Source: Methanobacteriota archaeon
GTDB lineage: Archaea > Thermoplasmatota > Poseidoniia > Poseidoniales > Poseidoniaceae
Assembly (NCBI GenBank): GCA_002719395.1
Contig: PBHM01000002.1
Location: 70,367-106,976, forward strand
Reading direction: 5' to 3'
DNA length: 36,610 bases
The translations under genes were made by a program, and so were the position numbers. Below, piece after piece: positions 30,317 through 36,610 of this stretch. A model generated the notes under the pieces. That model was not told where the DNA came from. It did not search any database and was given only the letters and a program-made list of their open reading frames with translations. The first letter of the stretch is position 1, and every line of letters starts with the position of its first letter.

Positions 30317-33124
30317 ATGGGATTAATGGAAAATCTTGGTCGTGTCGCAGACACCTACATGGAAGAGAAGCAGCGTTTGCTCTCTGCTGAAAAGGAACGT
30401 GTTAGGGAAAGAATGGGTCATGGATTTTGGCCTCATGAGGTACTTAGAGATTCAATAATTTTCGCTTCGATTATGGCGACCTTGCTCTTCTATGCGTGGC
30501 TCATTCCACCACCTCTACATAGCGCCGCAGACCCATTCGCACAAGCGGGTTTCGTATTCCCCGATTGGTATGTTTTGTTTAGTTATGGATACCTAAGATG
30601 GGGAGAATACCTCCCACAATTTAACGTTCCACTCGGACCAGTTGGCGAATTTTTCGGCCAACCTGTATTCCCATGGAACGCTGCATGGTGGGGTGCTGCC
30701 CTTACTGGCATCCCAGTTATGATTCTAGCTCTACCTCCATTCCTTGGTGGGCGAGAAAAGCGACCTGTCGAAGATCCTTGGTTTGCATCGGCAGGAGCCA
30801 TCTATTTGGCTCACGTTTGGTTTATTTCTGTATTCAGTATCAACATCTTCTTAGAATTATACGGGAAAAATAGAGCGGATTACTGCAAATTGGACAGTCA
30901 TGGAGACCTCGTATGCGGAGTTCGTGAACCATGGGTTGCAGATTTGTTCAATAGTATTCCATGGGTCCTCACCGGTATTCTGGTATGGATTGTATTATAT
31001 TTCGGAGCCAGATGGATTTTTGTTAACGCTTGGGGAGCAAGATTTACGCCATCACACGGCAAGAAACTCATTGTTGGAGCATTCGCTTTAGCAACCGCAT
31101 TCACCGTAGTAACCTATCCTGTTTACGATAACGGATTCTGGGGAGCTAAAGGACTCAACACCATTGCCGATTACGATGCTCTTGAAGAAATGCGAACCCA
31201 ACCAATAGATGTTCATGTTCACGAGGAAAATGAATTTACTACGCAGTTTGGATATGATGACCTTATGGTACCTACGATGGCTTGGCTCGATTGGGAAGAT
31301 TATCAACCAACTCGGACTCATATCATCGACTTTTTGGATGTTAATGGTCACCAAGATAGCCAATCTGGGACCAATGCTGTTTCTTTCTCTGGAGATTATA
31401 GCGGTGAAGATAAGATCAGTGAAACCGGTACTTTTACCATCACTAATGAGCATTGGCCATCTGAACTCAAAACAGTACCCGTCGACGCTGCCTGTGAATA
31501 CCGCGTCGATTCATCATTCAGAAAAATCGGAGATGTACTCACACTCTCATACATCTCAAGCACGATGACCATCGCTAAATCTAGCGGCGAGGTTGTCACA
31601 ACTATTCATGACTGTGAAGGGTTAACAGGGGTCGAGTTTGAAGCAGGGACCTACACATATGATTTCTTGGTTGAATCATCAGGGGCACTTGCTGCAAACA
31701 GTTCTATCGAAGTTGAAGCAACCATGGACATCAAGGCTTACCAACCACTTCTCACCTATCTTGACAGCGCTCCAGCTGCACTCGCAGGTCACAGTGTGAA
31801 CCTGAGTAGTTCTTCTGAACTCGCTGAAGCAGCGGGCTCATTTAGTGTCGTAGAAAATCCAGGATATCACGTAAACCCGATGGCATTGGATGCAAAACTG
31901 ATCTATGCCATGTTCATTCCATGTATCACTTTCGGAGCACTCGTATTTGTCCTTCTAAGGTCAATGGCGCGAGGATACGAATTTGAAATGAACAAATGCT
32001 ATGGATGCGATTTGTGCGATGATGCCTGTCCAGTGCGCCTCTTCAACGGAGGAGACAAACTCAACATCATCTACAACTCATGGAATAACGAAGATGATGG
32101 CGTTCCAATGTATTCATGTCTTACCTGCACAGCGTGTACCAACGCCTGCCCTCAACTTGTAGACTATGATTCATATGTAGATATTCGAAGAAGTCTCATC
32201 GTTGGTGCTCCGCAAGCCGAAATCCCACATACTGCCCTACAAGCTGTCCTTGCTGCCGAGGCTGAAGCAGAGGCTGATGAGCAGTTCTTGAGTGTTGAAG
32301 AACTAGAAATTGATTCAAACGTAGGATATTATCCAGGATGCGTTGATTACCTCGACCAAGAGATGGTTTTCAGCCACTTGAATGAGGGTTCCATGAATCT
32401 TGGTGACACCACGAACGCTGCCTTCACATTGTTTGAAGAGATGAATCAAGAAGTCACCTACCTAGGCCGTGACTTCCTCAAGTGCTGTGGACACGACCAA
32501 AAGTGGCAGGGTCTAACCGAAGTCTTTGAAAAATTGAAATCATATAACCAAAAGAAATTGGAAGCATCTGGAATAGACACTTTGGTCTCAAGTTGTGCCG
32601 AATGTTTCCGAACCTTCGCTCGAGATTACGAATTAGATGGTATCAAAGTCATGCATACAACTGAATATCTAACTGAGAACGGATTCAAACCCGATCTCAA
32701 AGCAGATCATGAAGTTACGGTGACTTACCACGACCCATGCAGGCTTGGAAGACAAATGGGCATTTACGATGAGCCAAGAGATCTACTTGGTGATGTCGAG
32801 GGAGTTAAACTCGTAGAAATGGAACACCATGGTGAAGATGCAATGTGTTGTGGAGTATCGAGTATGATGTCTTGCAACGAAAATGCTCGCTCGCTAAGAG
32901 TCGCTAGAATGGAAGAGATAAGAGAAACTGGAGCAGACATGATGATTACATCCTGTCCAAAATGTGTATCACACTTTGAATGTCTCAAATTTGAGGGTGA
33001 TGAAAAATACGATATCGAAATTTTGGATGTCGTAAGTTTCCTTGCCAAGCAGGTTGAGGCAAGCAAATCCAAGGCAAAAGACGTAATTTCTCCTTCCATT
33101 CAATCAGAAGAAGTTTCGGCTTGA
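30317..33124 (+). CDS. Subunit-IV-like cytochrome b domain fused to HdrD/GlpC-like Fe-S domain
   Basis: A 935-residue fusion. Residues 40-180 resemble b6f subunit IV, with Qo-site PDWY at 82-85 and three helices. Two more helices (about 217-238, 251-270) lead to an extracytoplasmic domain of about 255 residues with C393 and C433, then a sixth helix (528-550). The cytoplasmic part has two 4Fe-4S motifs (C561/564/567/571 and C601/604/607/611) and two CCG domains: C674, CCG 723-725, C760/C763, and C808, CCG 844-846, C880/C883. The second is the canonical CX35CCG form of heterodisulfide reductase HdrD and GlpC. The topology works: both domains fall on the expected sides. It may couple quinol to a cytoplasmic electron carrier or thiol/disulfide. 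Start ATG 30317 follows GGAG; the frame opens at 30287 inside the b6 gene. Confidence 0.9.
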   Translation: MGLMENLGRVADTYMEEKQRLLSAEKERVRERMGHGFWPHEVLRDSIIFASIMATLLFYAWLIPPPLHSAADPFAQAGFVFPDWYVLFSYGYLRWGEYLPQFNVPLGPVGEFFGQPVFPWNAAWWGAALTGIPVMILALPPFLGGREKRPVEDPWFASAGAIYLAHVWFISVFSINIFLELYGKNRADYCKLDSHGDLVCGVREPWVADLFNSIPWVLTGILVWIVLYFGARWIFVNAWGARFTPSHGKKLIVGAFALATAFTVVTYPVYDNGFWGAKGLNTIADYDALEEMRTQPIDVHVHEENEFTTQFGYDDLMVPTMAWLDWEDYQPTRTHIIDFLDVNGHQDSQSGTNAVSFSGDYSGEDKISETGTFTITNEHWPSELKTVPVDAACEYRVDSSFRKIGDVLTLSYISSTMTIAKSSGEVVTTIHDCEGLTGVEFEAGTYTYDFLVESSGALAANSSIEVEATMDIKAYQPLLTYLDSAPAALAGHSVNLSSSSELAEAAGSFSVVENPGYHVNPMALDAKLIYAMFIPCITFGALVFVLLRSMARGYEFEMNKCYGCDLCDDACPVRLFNGGDKLNIIYNSWNNEDDGVPMYSCLTCTACTNACPQLVDYDSYVDIRRSLIVGAPQAEIPHTALQAVLAAEAEAEADEQFLSVEELEIDSNVGYYPGCVDYLDQEMVFSHLNEGSMNLGDTTNAAFTLFEEMNQEVTYLGRDFLKCCGHDQKWQGLTEVFEKLKSYNQKKLEASGIDTLVSSCAECFRTFARDYELDGIKVMHTTEYLTENGFKPDLKADHEVTVTYHDPCRLGRQMGIYDEPRDLLGDVEGVKLVEMEHHGEDAMCCGVSSMMSCNENARSLRVARMEEIRETGADMMITSCPKCVSHFECLKFEGDEKYDIEILDVVSFLAKQVEASKSKAKDVISPSIQSEEVSA

Positions 33125-33387
33125 TCATCTTCTTCCATACCTTTAATCTCATAGTTTGAAGGAAATAAAGCAATTAATGTTCCACCGACTAAGCAAGCAA
33201 GGCCCCAGCCAAATGATTGACTTACAAACATAAGTTCTAAGGAAATAGCCACGAGTAAGAGTCCACCAATATTGGATACCCAAACCAATGTTTTGAATGT
33301 TGAAAGTGAAACTCCTGTAGTTTTACCTGTCCGTTTAGGGCCAAATTCTCCACCAAATCTCAACGCTTGCTTTTCTTCGTCATCCAT
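33100..33387 (-). CDS. Small two-helix membrane protein
   Basis: The 95-residue protein has two hydrophobic helices (about 33-53, LVWVSNIGGLLLVAISLELM; and 57-75, FGWGLACLVGGTLIALF) and charged ends. It is not recognised. It begins five bases after the ferredoxin stop, with the Shine-Dalgarno-like GGTGAT before the ATG, so it belongs to the ferredoxin/GshA/AsnB run. The end overlaps the convergent cytochrome b-Fe-S gene by 25 bases. Confidence 0.65.
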   Translation of the reverse strand: MDDEEKQALRFGGEFGPKRTGKTTGVSLSTFKTLVWVSNIGGLLLVAISLELMFVSQSFGWGLACLVGGTLIALFPSNYEIKGMEEDDQAETSSD

Positions 33388-33392
33388 TCATA

Positions 33393-33725
33393 TCACCTAT
33401 CAATCATTTCTATCGCATCTGTCGGACAAGCCAATACACATAATCTGCAACCTGTACAAGCATCCCTGATGATTTTTGCCTTCCTATTTGAGGGGACTTG
33501 CATAAGCGGAGAGGCTACGTCTTTGAAATAGAGTTCAATGGCTTCATCATCACATACAATCGTGCACTGATCGCAGCCAATACACAAGGATTCGGTAACC
33601 CAAGCAACCGTCCCATCACCACCTTTGATGCTTGCCTGTTTCTCTCCACGCTGCTTGGCTAAACTCAAAGCAATTTTTTTGGCTTCCTGTTCCCGCCTTT
33701 TGGAAAGTTCATCTGGTGAAGTCAT
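33393..33725 (-). CDS. Two-cluster [4Fe-4S] ferredoxin
   Basis: The 110-residue protein has two bacterial-type 4Fe-4S motifs: CIGCDQCTIVC (C48, C51, C54, C58) and CTGCRLCVLACP (C90, C93, C96, C100). They are separated by a longer than usual spacer (59-89), and an N-terminal helical extension of 40 residues is rich in Lys and Glu. The first motif has Asp-Asp in place of Cys-Pro after its last Cys. It should carry low-potential electrons in the cytoplasm. Its ATG overlaps the gshA stop by four bases. A partner is not visible, though the Fe-S fusion protein on the other strand ends close by. Confidence 0.88.
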   Translation of the reverse strand: MTSPDELSKRREQEAKKIALSLAKQRGEKQASIKGGDGTVAWVTESLCIGCDQCTIVCDDEAIELYFKDVASPLMQVPSNRKAKIIRDACTGCRLCVLACPTDAIEMIDR

Positions 33726-34945
33726 GATAACACACCCCCATCACGAGGTTGTTGGCTTCTGATTTGTAGTTCTCTTCCCATTGCAAGCATGGACAATTCA
33801 GCAACAAGTTCGTGCCAATTTCTGGCTCGTGCCGTTAAAATTTCATCTACCTCTGTTCGATTGGCGAAAACTGAACTTGGTGAATTTAGATTATCTTGGT
33901 CTGATTTTTTCTTATTCATCCTATAGAACCAAGATGCAGCCTGACCGTCCACCAAATAAACTACGGGCTCAACAGTATGGTCATTGAACCTCATGGCAGT
34001 TGGTACACCTTCCTGTATCAAGAAGTTTTCAACTTTTGAACCACTTTTGGAATACATCAATTTCTTCATTTTCCTATTCGATAAGTTGAGTAATTCCTTT
34101 CCTTCTGAAAGAACCAAAATACCCAACCCGTATGTTCCTCTATCATTTTTGAGGAATACAACAGGTTTGCGATTAATGCCTAATGTCTCATATTTTGATT
34201 GTATTTTCCCAATGAAAGCATCAATTTCAGATGCAAGTCTGATACGACAAGAGTCTTCATCAAGACATTTATCCTCAGAAACGAACCAATCTGCCATCAA
34301 ATGCCACGGATCAATATCCAACAATAAAGCCATTTGGTTTGTGTAGTATTCTAAAGCCTCAAAGTGCTCAGATTTTCGACGAAGATGCCAGCCCATAGCA
34401 GGGTCCGGAGTCACATTCATCTCAGAAATCCCAGGAAGTATTCCCCCCGAAAGGTCATTATTCAGTAAAATAAGATCTGGTTGTTTTCCATCGACGAGAA
34501 GTACATCATCAATCGATTCGGTTTTGTTTAATACCAAAGGGCCGCTCAAGCCGTGAAGGTCATCAAAATCTGACAATTCTGGCGACCCAACCGTACATTT
34601 GTAACCTGCTGAGATAACAAGTTCTTGAATCGCTTTTACATTCTCTATATATGCCTGATTTCTGGAATGACTCTCAGGATAGAGATGAACCCACTGACAA
34701 TCAGGATTTTGACGGCGAATGTGTTCTGAAAGTAATCTGGCCAAGTCGTCTTTCTCATCTTCATTTACATTATTGAATCCGGCAGGAAAGTGATTTGCGT
34801 CAACGACAGCCACTTTCCAATCAGCATCACGAATGTCTACACTTCCGTAAATTGGCAAAGGGATCTCAGCTCTTTTTTGTGCAAACCATGCCTCAATTTC
34901 AGGCCTTTTTTGCTCAATAATATCGTGAAGTAATGGATGATTCAA
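33722..34945 (-). CDS. gshA: Glutamate-cysteine ligase (PF08886 type)
   Basis: The 407-residue protein has the signature of the PF08886 glutamate-cysteine ligase: PIYGSVDIRDADWK (31-44) followed by VVDANHFPAGFNN (47-59), and the later KNDRGTYGLGI (266-276), an ATP-grasp-like phosphate loop. The reaction joins glutamate and cysteine to gamma-glutamylcysteine, a thiol antioxidant and glutathione precursor. No glutathione synthetase is in the window, so gamma-glutamylcysteine may itself be the thiol, as in haloarchaea that use a different GshA family. It overlaps asnB by four bases and the ferredoxin by four, so it is the centre of a coupled operon. A related amino acid ligase with another substrate remains possible. 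Confidence 0.8.
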   Translation of the reverse strand: MNHPLLHDIIEQKRPEIEAWFAQKRAEIPLPIYGSVDIRDADWKVAVVDANHFPAGFNNVNEDEKDDLARLLSEHIRRQNPDCQWVHLYPESHSRNQAYIENVKAIQELVISAGYKCTVGSPELSDFDDLHGLSGPLVLNKTESIDDVLLVDGKQPDLILLNNDLSGGILPGISEMNVTPDPAMGWHLRRKSEHFEALEYYTNQMALLLDIDPWHLMADWFVSEDKCLDEDSCRIRLASEIDAFIGKIQSKYETLGINRKPVVFLKNDRGTYGLGILVLSEGKELLNLSNRKMKKLMYSKSGSKVENFLIQEGVPTAMRFNDHTVEPVVYLVDGQAASWFYRMNKKKSDQDNLNSPSSVFANRTEVDEILTARARNWHELVAELSMLAMGRELQIRSQQPRDGGVLS

Positions 34946-36610
34946 ACAATCACCTCATCAAGCAAATCTACCATCGACTTTTTCTTCTTCATGCGACCTT
35001 CATCGAGAATGTGCTGAGCCACAAATAAACCGTAACCAATTGAGATTTCTGGCATACTAACCAATAATTCACCAACATCACCGGATTGTAAAGCAAGTTC
35101 GGTCGCTCTGGGTTTTAGTTCATCAATCCAGGTATCAATGATGGTTGGAGATGTGGCTCTACCCGCTGGAAGTTTTGGTCGATGAACGATTTCTTTGGGT
35201 AAATTCGTGAGATTAGCCGCTTCACGTAACGCCTTCTTTTCAAGGCCATTTTCTGGCAATCGCAACGACATTGGAAGATGATTTGACATCTTTCGATGAG
35301 CACTTCCCAAAAATGGAACTCTCACCTCCAAGCCATGAGCCATGGAATGTCTGTCGACCAATCGCAATTGAAAGTTTGTTAATTGTCCATGCTTCATTTC
35401 AAATTCTAAAAAGTCCTTCAGACTTTTCGTATGTATGTCGGGGGTATGGCTTTCATTCCACCATTCTTCGCCTTCTAAACCATGTAATTGAAGATCCATT
35501 TTACTAAGCCGATGATTGACCAAATCCCTGTGACCATTCAAATCCGTGTATCGTGGATACCCGGCGTGAAGCTCATCTGCTCCTTGCCCACATAGGCCAA
35601 CAGTAACCTCCTTAGACATCAATTGAAACAATGGCTGAAAGAACATCACGGTAAAATCAAGGTCTTCTCCATGCCAAGACATGTCGGTTACCCAAGTATC
35701 TGCATCTTCTGTTTGAATAATCTCTTGGTGATGTTCCATATCAAGGGTTGAGGCTACAAGTTCTGCGGCTTTCCAATCAGGATTATCTTCATCTTCAGCG
35801 ACAGTCCAACATTTTGGAATTGGTTGTGACGCTCTTTGAGCGGCCTCTTCAGCAACGGCTGATACCAAACTACTGTCAAGTCCACCTGATAGTACGATAC
35901 CAACCGGTACATCGGACATCAAGCGTTGCTGAACACTGGTCACAAAAGTCTCCAATAATTCTTCAGGACCTGACCACCCCGATTGTGGAGTCAAAGAAAC
36001 GTGTTCAAACATTGCAGTATCAATTAATTTGGGTTTACCAGATTCCATGGACCAAATCTCAACCGTTCCCGGACGCACTTGACAAACACCCTTGAGTAAG
36101 GAGGTCCCATCAAGTGGGTACTCCCATGCCAATCGAGCCTTCAAAGCAAGTGAATCGATTTGGGGTACATGACCTTCATGTGCTCGAAGAGCCTTGAATT
36201 CACTTGAAAACAGAAGTGTATCATTTACAATCGTTCGACAGAGTGGTTTGATACCCATTGTATCTCTTGCCAATATTAATTGTTGGTGCTTTGAATCCCA
36301 CAGCGCAAAAGCAAACATGCCTTCAATTTGTTTTAGCCATGAAGCATGATCTCTTGCAGAACCACCAGCAAATTTCTCGTGAAGTGATAAAATGGTCTCA
36401 GAATCTCCTGCTGTTCTGTAACTGTATGACGATGATCTCAGATCAAGATAATTGTAAATCTCTCCATTTACGACTAGAGTAGAACCATGGTCGGATTCAA
36501 TCGGTTGGTTTGAGCCCTCTAAATCTACAATCGCAAGACGTGCATGAGCGAGTCCACACTGTTCATCCAACCAAATATTTTGACCGTCTGGACCTCTGTG
36601 TTGGTGAAAT
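34942..36610 (-). CDS. asnB: AsnB-like glutamine-dependent asparagine synthetase/amidotransferase (N-terminus cut by window)
   Basis: The open frame reaches the window edge. The first visible residues include HQHRGPDGQN, then CGLAHARLAIVD, so only the catalytic Cys2 and a few dozen residues are missing. The glutaminase domain shows VNGEIYNY and ARDTMGIKPL. The synthetase domain shows the PP-loop LSGGLDSS and GQGADELHAGYPRY, then VRVPFLG. It makes an amide using glutamine ammonia and ATP, normally asparagine from aspartate. Its position in one run with glutamate-cysteine ligase (overlap ATGA) suggests the substrate could be a carboxyl group of a peptide or modified amino acid instead. The frame opens in the window at a TTG (36570), which is not the true start. 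Confidence 0.9.
   Translation of the reverse strand, partial: FHQHRGPDGQNIWLDEQCGLAHARLAIVDLEGSNQPIESDHGSTLVVNGEIYNYLDLRSSSYSYRTAGDSETILSLHEKFAGGSARDHASWLKQIEGMFAFALWDSKHQQLILARDTMGIKPLCRTIVNDTLLFSSEFKALRAHEGHVPQIDSLALKARLAWEYPLDGTSLLKGVCQVRPGTVEIWSMESGKPKLIDTAMFEHVSLTPQSGWSGPEELLETFVTSVQQRLMSDVPVGIVLSGGLDSSLVSAVAEEAAQRASQPIPKCWTVAEDEDNPDWKAAELVASTLDMEHHQEIIQTEDADTWVTDMSWHGEDLDFTVMFFQPLFQLMSKEVTVGLCGQGADELHAGYPRYTDLNGHRDLVNHRLSKMDLQLHGLEGEEWWNESHTPDIHTKSLKDFLEFEMKHGQLTNFQLRLVDRHSMAHGLEVRVPFLGSAHRKMSNHLPMSLRLPENGLEKKALREAANLTNLPKEIVHRPKLPAGRATSPTIIDTWIDELKPRATELALQSGDVGELLVSMPEISIGYGLFVAQHILDEGRMKKKKSMVDLLDEVIV

Noticed and set aside
33393-33725. Ferredoxin as part of the Rieske/cytochrome b operon
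   Set aside because: It is on the opposite strand and overlaps gshA, so it belongs to the AsnB-GshA run. A functional link remains only a hypothesis.

Overview
The window looks like a chromosomal segment of a marine euryarchaeon. My best guess is Marine Group II (Poseidoniales, within Thermoplasmatota), or a close relative. The archaeal assignment is firm. It rests on the RNA polymerase order rpoH-rpoB-rpoA'-rpoA''-rpl30e, with an unsplit B and a split A'/A''. It is supported by a PurP-type purine enzyme, a Pop5-like RNase P protein, a COG1340-type coiled-coil protein and a tRNA-Lys without an encoded CCA. The group assignment is inference from gene style: TSP3-repeat surface proteins, membrane proteins with extracytoplasmic beta domains, and moderate to low GC. 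There is no insertion sequence, CRISPR array or phage module. No gap between genes exceeds about 300 bases.

Layout. (1) 1-5330, plus strand: the end of a coiled-coil gene, a eukaryote-like terminal nucleotidyltransferase (Cid1/Trf4 type) with a long coiled-coil tail, a GNAT acetyltransferase, a roadblock-like protein, a COG1340 coiled-coil protein and purP. (2) 5378-7381, plus strand: a sodium/solute symporter whose extracytoplasmic tail seems cut short by an in-frame TGA. (3) 7564-22014, minus strand: tRNA-Lys(UUU), rpoH, rpoB, rpoA1, rpoA2, rpl30e, an unknown protein, a large TSP3 surface protein and a PqqB-like metallo-beta-lactamase-fold protein. (4) 22139-27129, mixed strands: a methyltransferase/biotin-ligase fusion, small membrane proteins, a Pop5-like protein, a polytopic membrane protein, and a TPR plus FtsZ-like pair. 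(5) 27281-33124, plus strand: a quinol-oxidising complex of b6f style. It has a choice-of-anchor-V-like protein, a small membrane protein, a Tat-type Rieske protein, a cytochrome b6-like protein, and a subunit-IV-like protein fused to a heterodisulfide-reductase/GlpC-like Fe-S module. (6) 33100-36610, minus strand: AsnB-like amidotransferase (cut by the window edge), glutamate-cysteine ligase of the PF08886 type, a two-cluster ferredoxin and a small membrane protein, all tightly packed.

The most unusual points are these. The Rieske/cytochrome b cluster keeps the b6f-specific Cys of heme c_n and carries a cytoplasmic CCG-domain Fe-S module in the same chain as the subunit-IV domain. Two RNA polymerase subunits (A'' and H) share a near-identical helix-hairpin-helix-like N-terminal extension, A' has a large insertion with a probable extra zinc site, and B has lost most of its C-terminal zinc ligands. 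A Cid1/Trf4-like nucleotidyltransferase with a COG1340-like tail lies among coiled-coil genes. Product names come from motif recognition by eye, and no database search was possible.
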